From the NCBI GenBank assembly GCA_020636675.1, contig JACJXK010000028.1:1-33387 (forward strand): a stretch of 33,387 bases of DNA, written 5' to 3'. Below, one piece after another: positions 8,994-16,863 of the stretch. The notes below the pieces were generated by a model. It had not been told where the DNA came from, did no database searches, and saw only the letters and a list, made by a program, of their open reading frames with translations. The position numbers and the translations under genes are program-made. Positions within the stretch are counted from its first letter, which is position 1. Each line of letters opens with the position of its first letter. Source of the stretch: Prevotellaceae bacterium. Lineage in GTDB: Bacteria > Bacteroidota > Bacteroidia > Bacteroidales > Paludibacteraceae.

Positions 8994-8998
8994 GAGAG

Positions 8999-9814
8999 AT
9001 GAAAATGAAAAATTTTTTATTAGTGATTTTAATATTTGCCTGTGTATTCATAGATTTGCAGAGTTTGCCTCCGCTTATTAATCAATGTGATATTGTCCCT
9101 TATGTGAATGAGATAGGAAGGTGTGGATATACGGATTCATTTGGGAATATGAAGATTAAGCCATTGTATAAACATTGTTCTGACTTTGATGGAGATATAG
9201 CTTGGGTTCAAAATGACAGCAATAAAATTGGGTTGATTGATACAAATGGAGTGATGTTGACAACTTTCAAATATGATTTTGTATATGATTTTTACGGACA
9301 GTCATGTACTCCGGTTCTCGTTAATTCCGAGCGGACTATATTCAGTAGGTTTAAAAAGAAACAATATGGTTGGGGGTATGTAAATAGAGATGGAATAGAA
9401 ATTGTGCCATGTTCATATATGTACGTTTTTGTACCAAGTTTGGACAACGATGAGGAATATGACAATAATGGTGTTTTATTTTGCGAAGATAGGAAGGGGA
9501 GATTTGGGATGTTTAATTCCGACGGAAATTTACTTTTTCCGTTTGAATACGAAAGAATGCATTCTCTCTTTAAGGGATTTTGTTATGCAAAGAAAAAAGA
9601 TTCCTCATTCGTGCTATCAAAGAGCGGTCGCAAATTTTCCGTGTCGGAATATGAGTCAGTAGGTTTTTTTGATAAAAAGGGATATTCTATTGTTCGGAAA
9701 AAGGTGGATGGTATGGATAAATATGGTGTAATAGATACGATAGGACAAAAAATATATCCATGTATATATGAGGACAAGGAAAAGATGGAAAAGATGATAG
9801 GAAGAAAATGGTAA
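8999..9814 (+). CDS. secreted WG-repeat protein, candidate immunity partner
   Basis: The 271-residue protein starts 5 nt after the RHS module stop. A hydrophobic signal sequence (about residues 4-22, NFLLVILIFACVFIDL) is followed by at least four WG-type repeats: GRCGYTDSFGNMKIKPLYKH, NKIGLIDTNGVMLTTFKYDF, GWGYVNRDGIEIVPCSYMYV and GRFGMFNSDGNLLFPFEYER. A degenerate last one is KYGVIDTIGQKIYPCIYEDK. WG repeats form beta-rich binding scaffolds of mostly unknown ligand. Direct adjacency to an RHS C-terminal domain, the same low GC and export to the periplasm make an immunity role plausible, but this is inference. The codon choice is more AT-rich than in flanking chromosomal genes. The right 206-bp repeat begins 60 bp after the stop. 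Confidence 0.8.
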   Translation: MKMKNFLLVILIFACVFIDLQSLPPLINQCDIVPYVNEIGRCGYTDSFGNMKIKPLYKHCSDFDGDIAWVQNDSNKIGLIDTNGVMLTTFKYDFVYDFYGQSCTPVLVNSERTIFSRFKKKQYGWGYVNRDGIEIVPCSYMYVFVPSLDNDEEYDNNGVLFCEDRKGRFGMFNSDGNLLFPFEYERMHSLFKGFCYAKKKDSSFVLSKSGRKFSVSEYESVGFFDKKGYSIVRKKVDGMDKYGVIDTIGQKIYPCIYEDKEKMEKMIGRKW

Positions 9815-9873
9815 AATCAGATATGCTAGGTGTTGTCATGTTTCCCGATATTCATAAATGGAAATATTGCAGC

Positions 9874-10079
9874 CTATAACCCTATCGCCAATCGTACCAG
9901 TTGCCGATGATTTATAGTTTGGTGATTGTAAAAAGCAACTTGGAAAAGATCGATATCTTGTGAGGTTGATTTCATCGGACTGCCGTCATCAGAATATCCC
10001 GTAGGGATAACCTCTTTGTAGAAAAAGGATGAAGGGCGGAACTGCATTCCATCGGAATGCGCCAAGGTATTGCGTTGCC
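9874..10079 (+). repeat. 206-bp direct repeat, right copy
   Basis: This is the partner of 7638-7843 and includes copy D of the dispersed 55-nt repeat (9925-9980) and copy 2 of the two-palindrome element (9996-10060). Similarity to the left copy stops sharply after GCGTTGCC on the right. Confidence 0.85.
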
Positions 10080-10211
10080 GTGATTGTTTTATGTCTGAAA
10101 ATATTAGCTTTTATTAAGAAATCAGGACGATTCCATTTTGTCTAATTTACTTAATTTTAGAAATTCGTTAAGAAAATAGCATTGCTTATATCTATTACTA
10201 ATTTAATAACC

Positions 10212-12650
10212 ATGAATACAAAAACACTAAGGGGAATTGGTGTGGCTCTTTCTTTGCTATGCGCCGCATGTGCATACGCGGGAAAATCCATCTACATCCC
10301 AAATGATTTCAACTCAAGTTGGGCCGACGATTACTGCAACAAAAACGGAAGTAACGGAACCATCACTTCCATCGACAATTTGAACGACACTGGCGAACGT
10401 TGGTGTAAAACAAGATCCTATGAAACGGACAACATCATCTGTTTTTGGGAATCAGGATTCGGAACAGATCCTGAAAAAATGGTCAATCCAGCCAACACAA
10501 GCAACACTTTCAATCTGAAAACATTCTTAGCACAATGTGAAGTGATTATTGACCACCATGTCAATACTCTGCATGCCACTTGGCAAGATGGGAAGAACCT
10601 GAACAAGTATAAATTCCTGTTCATGCTAAACTACACTACCAATTGGGTGGCATATGGAGGCGGTTATGACTACGTCATCGGGGCCATGTGGTTGAATCCG
10701 GCTGCGCTTGGTGTAGGTTCAACGGCACCCTATCCCTATTTTACGTTGGCGCATGAGCTGTTCCACTCCATGTCATACCAATGTTACAGCGACCGTCCTG
10801 ACGACACATACCGCGCATTCCAGGACAATCTAAACGGTCCTTTTTGGGAACGTTCCGCCAACCACGGAGCATTGCAGATGTATCCGAACGTGAACGAGGA
10901 TTTCGCACGTTATATGTATGCCACGGCCAACCATTTCCTGAGTACAAGAAGACACTATACAACCTCCTTTTTCTTGGAAAATCTGACCGAAACGGAAGGC
11001 GTGCTTGCTTTGGGCGAATTGTGGAAAAACAACAAAAAGGATGAACACGCCATGTCCACCGCACGACGCGTTTTCTTCGATGATGACCAAGCCAAGGTGA
11101 ATGATTTTGTCGAAAAATCGGCCATGAAGATGGTCGGCTTCGATTTTCTTAATGGCTCAAACGGAAAGTTCTATCAAACGGAAGTAGAGGGGATGTCTTA
11201 CAATACGGATGCGACCTCTAACGTAGATGAGTGGAGCATTATACAAAAAAAGCACCGTGCCATCATGTATGCTGTGAATGCAGATAGCCTTCATTTTGCC
11301 ATCCGAGATTGCCAAGCGCCGCAAGACTATGGCTTCAACGCCATCCAAATATTCCCGATCAACAGCAATGTAGACGGTTCTGCAAGCATCAGCATGCGGT
11401 TCCGCGGCCATGATGAGAAGGATGTTTTGGATGCCAACAAGAAATCAGGCTGGCGTTATGGCTTCATGGCAAAGAAGAAAGACGGCTCCATCCGTTACGG
11501 GAACATTTACAGCGGACCGGACCAAACCATCTCTTTCGAAAAGGAATCTACCGATAGTGAAGTATGGCTGGTTGTCTCCGGCGCACCAACCGAACACAAC
11601 TCCGCCCACAACTATACATGGGAAGCCGGTTTCCCCAAATACTACCGTTACCCATACGAAGTCCGCTTCAAAAACGCGGTGCCAATGGGGTACAATGAAG
11701 ACTATGAAGGCAGCAAGACGAACGGAGCCGCACACAGCAATGGTGGCGGTTGGGTTGCCAGCACTGCTACAGTGGCATCAACGGCATACGTTGGCCCTCA
11801 TGCTAAAGTATTGGGGCGCGCTACTGTCTCCGGCAATGCCCGTATCGAAGATTACGCCATCGTGAAGGGTGCGGCAAAGGTCTCCGACAACGCTGTTGTG
11901 AAGGAGAACGCCATGGTGTTCACCAATGCGGAAGTTTATGGTGATGCAGTCGTTTCTGGTTCCGCCAGGATTCTTAACGGGAGCAAAATCTACGGAAACG
12001 CCTTTGTGACAGACAATGCTTTCATAATCTATTCGGAAGTGTATGGCAATGCCATCTGCTGCGGCAACCTCTGGCAGCGCGATTCCTATTCCATGAAAAT
12101 CAGCGGTACATGTGTAGCTGGTGGAGATGGTGAGATGGCGGGCTACATAGCCACCAATGACGACAACGCGGGAGAAGAGACGTCAGGTACTTATCTGCAA
12201 TGGCCGGAAAACGGCAACAACAGCCGGAAAAGGAAAGACGGGAAAGGAAATTTGGACACAGATAACTTGACTATTTTGAAAGAGAACTGGAACAATTTGG
12301 AAACACGTTTCTCCATCTTGAATAACAGCATCTCCTCTTCAAAAACCAACAATCCAAATTACGACATCAATTACCCGTACGAATATTTTAAGGAAGAGGC
12401 GATGCGCGTCGGGCAAAGCGTAGACGAAGGTGAATTCAAAATAGAGAACAAAACTACCTTCATATCTGTGACCGGTAGTATACCGGAAGGGACAACCTAC
12501 GAAGTTGTCAACGAAGCGGGCGTTGCCGTCTCTTCCGGCAGTATCTATTCTGCAAGTACCATCAGCACACCTTCTTCTTGCCAAACAGGATCTTACATGG
12601 TTAAGATTATGGCAGACGGCACTGAATACTGCGAAATAATCACCAAATAA
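10212..12650 (+). CDS. secreted DUF6055-like HExxH protein with hexapeptide beta-helix and T9SS-like tail
   Basis: This 812-residue protein begins with signal peptide MNTKTLRGIGVALSLLCAAC. Residues about 25-330 resemble DUF6055 proteins, with a zincin-type motif HELFH at 181-185 (FTLAHELFHSMSY) and a downstream FWERSANHGA that could give a third metal ligand (Glu213). A beta-sandwich-like region follows to about 500. Residues about 514-620 are left-handed beta-helix hexapeptide repeats (ATVASTAYVGPHAKVLG, ATVSGNARIEDYAIVKGAAK). The last 60 residues (from ISVTGSIPEG to GSYMVKIMADGTEYCEIITK) look like a type A sorting tail of the type IX secretion system. I infer a surface or secreted metalloprotein of unknown substrate. 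ATG 10212 is preferred over TTG 10182 because it starts the signal peptide. The next gene follows after 20 nt and is probably co-transcribed. Confidence 0.75.
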   Translation: MNTKTLRGIGVALSLLCAACAYAGKSIYIPNDFNSSWADDYCNKNGSNGTITSIDNLNDTGERWCKTRSYETDNIICFWESGFGTDPEKMVNPANTSNTFNLKTFLAQCEVIIDHHVNTLHATWQDGKNLNKYKFLFMLNYTTNWVAYGGGYDYVIGAMWLNPAALGVGSTAPYPYFTLAHELFHSMSYQCYSDRPDDTYRAFQDNLNGPFWERSANHGALQMYPNVNEDFARYMYATANHFLSTRRHYTTSFFLENLTETEGVLALGELWKNNKKDEHAMSTARRVFFDDDQAKVNDFVEKSAMKMVGFDFLNGSNGKFYQTEVEGMSYNTDATSNVDEWSIIQKKHRAIMYAVNADSLHFAIRDCQAPQDYGFNAIQIFPINSNVDGSASISMRFRGHDEKDVLDANKKSGWRYGFMAKKKDGSIRYGNIYSGPDQTISFEKESTDSEVWLVVSGAPTEHNSAHNYTWEAGFPKYYRYPYEVRFKNAVPMGYNEDYEGSKTNGAAHSNGGGWVASTATVASTAYVGPHAKVLGRATVSGNARIEDYAIVKGAAKVSDNAVVKENAMVFTNAEVYGDAVVSGSARILNGSKIYGNAFVTDNAFIIYSEVYGNAICCGNLWQRDSYSMKISGTCVAGGDGEMAGYIATNDDNAGEETSGTYLQWPENGNNSRKRKDGKGNLDTDNLTILKENWNNLETRFSILNNSISSSKTNNPNYDINYPYEYFKEEAMRVGQSVDEGEFKIENKTTFISVTGSIPEGTTYEVVNEAGVAVSSGSIYSASTISTPSSCQTGSYMVKIMADGTEYCEIITK

Positions 12651-12670
12651 AAATCATTAACAGATTACGT

Positions 12671-13867
12671 ATGAATAATTTGAAATCATATATACTCATG
12701 GCAATCACATTGTTGTCCATGCAGGCACAGTCGGCGGTTCAACTGAAATGGTCGGCATCCGCCAACGAGACAAAGAAGATTTACAGCATTACCGGCAGCT
12801 ACACCATCGACTGGGGCGACGGAAACAGCAGTTCCACCACGTCACACACCTACACGACCGCCGGCGATTACACCATCTTGATAAGTGGGTCCGTTTCTGC
12901 CATAGACCTGCGCGGTGATGACAGCTCAACGGGAGCCAGCGGCATCACCTCCTTCTCCTTGACAGAGAACGATAATACATTGGCTACACTGAACATTTGG
13001 GGAAACACGTCTCTCTCCGCAATTGATGTGACAAAAGCCGTAGGACTTAGTCAAATCAACGCAACGGCAGATCCAATTTCTACACTTGATTTGAGCAAAA
13101 ACACGTTGCTGGAATCCATTGACCTGAAGATGTGTTCACAACTTTCGGAGCTGATGTTGTCCGGCACTTATGGTTCGCTACGCACAGTAGACGTGAACAA
13201 CAGCGCTCTTACTGCTTGTGCCTTGAATGCTTTGTTCGAGGCTCTTCCAACCGCCAGTGGAAACATCTACACCGTAAGCTGTACCGGCGATGCAACCAGC
13301 AACCCAGCCTTGGCGACCGCCAAAGGATGGAAATTCTCGAACGGAGGAACTGGCGATGCTTCATCCGTTTGTAAAGTGCCTTTGACTGCGGTAACGGAGG
13401 TCCTCTCTTCCAAAATCTCTTCCGGCTACTCCGTTTCTTGGACAGGAGCAGAGAGTGCGGAAGGTTACTCGGTCAGAGTGAACGGTATCGGCGGCGACTT
13501 GTGCGAAGCGTCCTTCTACACGACCACAGGAGAATCTGCCGTAGTAACAGCCGAAGACCCGGACAACAGTGTGTATTACGTTTATTCCATCAGCGGAACT
13601 GAATATGTAATGTCCGGACCTTATACCTTCCCCGCTTCATCTGGAACGGAAGATTTGGTACAGACAACCGGCAATATCATCTATTCAATAGACAAAGAGA
13701 TTCATTTCCTTTGCGAAGAAATAGGGAAAACACTTCGTCTTTATGATGCCAAAGGTGTCCTAATCTCCACGAAAACAGCTTCCGACAACGAAGTTATATT
13801 CAAAGCGGGAACGGGAGACTATTTGCTGCAAATAGACGACGAGACGGTTAAGGTCATCGTAAAATAA
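12671..13867 (+). CDS. secreted PKD/leucine-rich-like surface protein with T9SS-like tail
   Basis: The 398-residue protein has signal peptide MNNLKSYILMAITLLSMQAQ. A PKD-type domain follows with the classic YTIDWGDGNSSST and TYTTAGDYTILI (residues 44-72). Residues about 95-190 are BspA-like leucine-rich repeats (LATLNIWGNTSLSAIDVT, ISTLDLSKNTLLESIDL, QLSELMLSGTYGSLRTVDV). A fibronectin III-like stretch lies at about 235-315. The C-terminal 60 residues (IIYSIDKEIHFLCEE, then LRLYDAKGVLIS and GDYLLQIDDETVKVIVK) match type A T9SS sorting tails. It starts 20 nt after the DUF6055-like gene and has the same type of tail, so both are likely exported together. Function is probably adhesion or binding. 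A strong terminator follows. Confidence 0.75.
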   Translation: MNNLKSYILMAITLLSMQAQSAVQLKWSASANETKKIYSITGSYTIDWGDGNSSSTTSHTYTTAGDYTILISGSVSAIDLRGDDSSTGASGITSFSLTENDNTLATLNIWGNTSLSAIDVTKAVGLSQINATADPISTLDLSKNTLLESIDLKMCSQLSELMLSGTYGSLRTVDVNNSALTACALNALFEALPTASGNIYTVSCTGDATSNPALATAKGWKFSNGGTGDASSVCKVPLTAVTEVLSSKISSGYSVSWTGAESAEGYSVRVNGIGGDLCEASFYTTTGESAVVTAEDPDNSVYYVYSISGTEYVMSGPYTFPASSGTEDLVQTTGNIIYSIDKEIHFLCEEIGKTLRLYDAKGVLISTKTASDNEVIFKAGTGDYLLQIDDETVKVIVK

Positions 13868-13928
13868 ATGGGCAATCCGGCCGTCTGTTCGAAACAACAG
13901 CAACGGTTTCTTGGGAATTATTATTTAC

Positions 13929-13965
13929 AAATCACTGCGGAGTCCATTCTGCAGTGATTTTTTTT
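13929..13965 (+). terminator. rho-independent terminator after the secreted-protein pair
   Basis: AAATCACTGC (13929-13938) pairs with GCAGTGATTT (13951-13960) and is followed by an uninterrupted T run. It closes the two-gene unit. Confidence 0.85.
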
Positions 13966-14132
13966 GTTTTACTATTTCTGATTCCGTCATATTGCAAACT
14001 GCTTTTTGACGGATTCCTGGTTGGATAATTCGCACAATTTTCTTTCCTTTACGGAATTTGTTACCCATTCAAATAAATGCAGACAATCCAAAGTTGTTAG
14101 TTGTTTTTTTTTGTAAACTAAAAGATCAGAGT

Positions 14133-14942
14133 ATGTTCTCTAAAAGTAAATTGTTCGGCCTTGTTGTCGTGGTTCTTGTCGTTTTTGCGGTGCTTGCCGT
14201 TGTCTATGAGAGGGAGAGTGTCCTTATTTCTCGCGATTACGATGATATTCGCGAAGACAGCGTATTGCATGTGGTCATGGAATATATGCCATCGAGCTAT
14301 GAGCGGGTGGGCGATTCCATAGTGGGAGAACAGTATGCTTTGGTACAAAGCCTATCGGAATATCTGTCTTTGCCGGTCGAGATTCATCTGGAGAATGATT
14401 TGACAAAGAGTATAGAGGGTCTGAAGATTGGTAAATATGATTTGATAGCCCGTCTGATACCTGTAACGACGGAGTTGAGGGAGGAGGTCGCCTTTACGGA
14501 CAAACTCTCGTTAGACAAACAGGTGTTGGTACAAAGGCGCAGAGGCGACACAACCAGCCGTTTTGTCTCCAGTCAATTGGAGCTCCCGGGCAAGAAAATC
14601 ATAGTCACGCAGGCGTCTCCTTATATACAACGATTAAAGAATTTGGAGAAGGAGATAGGCGACACTCTGGTTGTGGAAGAGATGTCGGACTATAATGCCG
14701 AGCAGCTGGTGATGCTGGTTTCGGGTGGCGACATTGACTATACCGTCTGTGACTATGAGACGGCAGCCCGATTGGCCGGACAATATCGAAACATAGATAT
14801 AAGTACGGAGATAAGTTTCTCTCAGTTGCAGTCTTGGGCTGTGAGGCAGGATGCTTCCGTGCTGCTGGATACGGTAAATGCGTGGATCCGTTCTGTCCGT
14901 GAGAAATCTTGTCGGAAGACAAAGAAAGGAACCGATCGATGA
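14133..14942 (+). CDS. membrane-anchored substrate-binding-like protein (SBP_bac_3 type)
   Basis: The 269-residue protein has an uncleaved-looking N-terminal anchor (LFGLVVVVLVVFAVLAVV), then a bilobed solute-binding fold: VLHVVMEYMPSSYERVGDS, QYALVQSLSEYLSLPVEI, GKYDLIARLIPVTTELREEV, KKIIVTQASPYIQRL and GDIDYTVCDYETAARL. This resembles the N-terminal domain of MltF and extracellular solute-binding family 3. No lytic transglycosylase domain or permease is present, so it may be a sensor or regulatory periplasmic protein. ATG 14133 is chosen because the anchor begins there; an in-frame start at 14058 would add 25 unlikely residues. Its stop overlaps the next start (ATGA), implying translational coupling. 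Confidence 0.75.
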   Translation: MFSKSKLFGLVVVVLVVFAVLAVVYERESVLISRDYDDIREDSVLHVVMEYMPSSYERVGDSIVGEQYALVQSLSEYLSLPVEIHLENDLTKSIEGLKIGKYDLIARLIPVTTELREEVAFTDKLSLDKQVLVQRRRGDTTSRFVSSQLELPGKKIIVTQASPYIQRLKNLEKEIGDTLVVEEMSDYNAEQLVMLVSGGDIDYTVCDYETAARLAGQYRNIDISTEISFSQLQSWAVRQDASVLLDTVNAWIRSVREKSCRKTKKGTDR

Positions 14943-15520
14943 ATTATCTGGCGCATCTTTATCTCTCCGGACGGAATAGGGAGGTCATGGTTGGCAATTT
15001 TATTGCGGACGATGTGAAAGGTCGTCGGTTGGATTCCTATTCTACCGGCGTGCGGAGGGGGATATTGCTACATCGGCAAATAGACCAGTATATGGACAGA
15101 CATGAGATAGCCGCGGAGGGTAGGGCGCGTCTGTATCCTATATACCACCATTATGCGGGTGTGGTCAACGACATGTTCTATGACCATTTCTTGGCGGCAG
15201 ACTGGCGTCTGTACTCAGCAGAGCCGTTGTGGCGTTACAGCGTGTTTTGTTACACTACGTTATTGTCTCATTGGTTTGAACTCCCTGTCTCGGTTCGTGG
15301 TTACTTGCCTTATATCATCCTCCGTCGTAGGCTGACAGCCTATGCGAAGGTATCCGGCATACGGGAGTCGCTTGACATTATGTCCCGACATTCGTCGTTG
15401 CCGGGCAGGACGGACGATGCCATCTGCATTTTGCTCGATCATTATGAAGAGTATAGGACGGAGTTTCACTCCTTCTTTGCGCAGATAAGGGGGAATCTGA
15501 AGGATGAAATTCCGATGTGA
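14939..15520 (+). CDS. acyl carrier protein phosphodiesterase-like protein (DUF479)
   Basis: This is a 193-residue HD-like hydrolase family protein. The N-terminus MNYLAHLYLSGRNREVMVGN and FIADDVKGRR, then GILLHRQIDQYMDRH and VVNDMFYDHFLAADW, carry the conserved His and Asp residues of AcpH, which removes the 4'-phosphopantetheine arm from holo-ACP. Length is typical. Whether Bacteroidetes homologues truly act on ACP is not established. Its ATG overlaps the TGA of the upstream substrate-binding-like gene by 4 bp; coupling of these two functions is unexplained. Confidence 0.85.
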   Translation: MNYLAHLYLSGRNREVMVGNFIADDVKGRRLDSYSTGVRRGILLHRQIDQYMDRHEIAAEGRARLYPIYHHYAGVVNDMFYDHFLAADWRLYSAEPLWRYSVFCYTTLLSHWFELPVSVRGYLPYIILRRRLTAYAKVSGIRESLDIMSRHSSLPGRTDDAICILLDHYEEYRTEFHSFFAQIRGNLKDEIPM

Positions 15521-15599
15521 ACGGAATGCCGGAGTTGGAATATCTGTGCTTTTCTGACGAATTTAACGGTTTTGATGTCTCTTTTTGTTTAGTTAATTT

Positions 15600-15607
15600 T
15601 ATTTTTG
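15600..15607 (+). promoter_or_regulatory. -7 box upstream of the aquaporin gene
   Basis: TATTTTTG matches TAnnTTTG, about 77 nt before the aquaporin ATG. The nearest upstream TTG with roughly suitable placement is at 15572, a 25-nt spacer, slightly long. Confidence 0.45.
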
Positions 15608-15683
15608 TGCAACTGAAATATAAACGGGGCATGCTTTTGGAAGAATCGGGATGTTTCTATTTTTAAATTTAAATTTATTCGAA

Positions 15684-15821
15684 ATGAAAAAGTATTTAGC
15701 GGAGATGGTGGGAACAATGGTTCTCGTACTGATGGGATGTGGAAGTGCTATCTTTAATGGAGGATGCGGAACAACGGCTCAAGTCTTGACGGTGGCATTC
15801 GCTTTTTTGGTATGTCAATAA
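15684..15821 (+). pseudogene. aquaporin/MIP channel gene, 5' fragment (IS-interrupted)
   Basis: The first 41 codons (MKKYLAEMVGTMVLVLMGCG and SAIFNGGCGTTAQVLTVAFAF) encode the first transmembrane helix of an AqpZ-like water channel. An IS1595-family element then breaks the gene; reading into it adds four residues and a TAA at 15819-15821. Joining codon 41 (ending at 15806) to GGT at 16864 restores a continuous 221-residue aquaporin frame with no other lesion. The 3' part is listed separately. The aquaporin is therefore probably inactivated, and recently so. Confidence 0.92.
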
Positions 15822-16853
15822 CGACCTATACGCTCGCCGATTTTCCGTACCCATGCCGAAACACAGGCACACAGGAGGATGCTGCCAACAATAGACGGTC
15901 AAACATGTCATTGAAGTATCTACGATTGAACTTATAGCAGAATTCATCCAGATAGAACTGCAGGAACTTGCGTTTCACCTCGTCATGCACTCCTTCTATG
16001 CTTTTCTTGCACCTGCCGGCAACCACGTGCACCCATGGCAACTTTTTTGTCACGACTTCTCTCTTGTCGTGTTCGACATACGCCTCATGCCCGGCAAACA
16101 CGTCCTTAAATTGGGTGTGAGACCTGCACCCATCCGTAACCACTCCACTGCCACTGTCTATGACCGCCGTGGCCGCCTCCGTTATCGTGGCCGCCCTCAT
16201 GTCTTTTATGACCTTCATCCTTATATGTCCCACCTTTTTGTTAATGGTATGCCGCCTCACCTTGTCGCCGTCTTCTGGGGATATTTCGCTGCTTTCCGCC
16301 ATGACAAGCACCTTTGTCTGTGACTGGCTGCCCATGCCTCGTTTGTTGGGTTCGTCGTCTTCCTTCTCCGTATCCGTGGAGAACATCATCTCGTCAACCT
16401 CTACCATCTCCTTCAACTTGTATTTTCCGTCACGCTGACCCATCACGTCCCTTATCTTCTGCATCATCTCCCATACTCCTCGGTAATACTTCTTGCCCAG
16501 CTGGCGTTGCATCTCGGAGGCCGATATGGCTTGCTTGGTAGAACTCATCAGATGGAAGACTATGTACCATTCCCTGAACGTGAATTTGCTGTGCTCCATC
16601 ACTGTGCCCTTCTTCAGGCTCATCCTGTAGTGGCATTCCTTGCATTCATATACTTCCTTGTCGTTTTTCCAATAGAACGCCGTCCCTTGGCAGTGCGGAC
16701 ACTTCTTGGCTTGCGCATCCCGCAACGCCTTAAAATGTGTTTTGCAGGACTCCTCGTCCGGAAACTTCTTTGTGAATTCTATCAAGTCCATCGTCTCTTT
16801 TTTTTGCAAAAATAACAATTTTACTTCACTTTAGGTAGTTATTGCCACATCAA
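15805..16853 (-). mobile_element. IS1595-family insertion sequence inside the aquaporin gene
   Basis: The element is about 1049 bp. It is flanked by a perfect 8-bp target duplication ATTCGCTT at 15797-15804 and 16854-16861 (10 bp if the next two T are counted). Imperfect terminal inverted repeats at 15807-15828 and 16832-16853 agree at 18 of 22 positions, sharing CAATAAC and ACCTA. An 8-bp duplication is usual for IS1595. It carries a single transposase on the minus strand, opposite in direction to the host gene. The intact ends and ORF suggest a recent insertion. Confidence 0.92.
15826..16791 (-). CDS. IS1595-family (ISXO2-like) DDE transposase
   Basis: The transposase is about 321 residues from ATG 16791 (MDLIEFTKKFPDEESC); an upstream in-frame start at 16818 would lie almost at the IS end. 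The N-terminal zinc ribbon is CPHC and CKEC (KKCPHCQGTAFYW, YECKECHYRMSLKKGT). The ISXO2-like catalytic domain has Asp in MVEVDEMMFS, Asp in GVVTDGCRSH and the C-terminal FCYKFNRRYF. No frameshift is visible. It is paralogous to, but clearly different from, the transposase at 20975-21931. The fragment at 33231-33387 is nearly identical to its middle part. Confidence 0.93.
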   Translation of the reverse strand: MDLIEFTKKFPDEESCKTHFKALRDAQAKKCPHCQGTAFYWKNDKEVYECKECHYRMSLKKGTVMEHSKFTFREWYIVFHLMSSTKQAISASEMQRQLGKKYYRGVWEMMQKIRDVMGQRDGKYKLKEMVEVDEMMFSTDTEKEDDEPNKRGMGSQSQTKVLVMAESSEISPEDGDKVRRHTINKKVGHIRMKVIKDMRAATITEAATAVIDSGSGVVTDGCRSHTQFKDVFAGHEAYVEHDKREVVTKKLPWVHVVAGRCKKSIEGVHDEVKRKFLQFYLDEFCYKFNRRYFNDMFDRLLLAASSCVPVFRHGYGKSASV

Positions 16854-16863
16854 ATTCGCTTTT

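Noticed and set aside
7638..10079. CRISPR-like array from the repeated segments
   Set aside because: There are only two to four copies, irregular spacing and units that are too long; no cas genes are present.
15985..16815. Several plus-strand ORFs within the first IS
   Set aside because: They are antisense to the intact transposase and have no domain.
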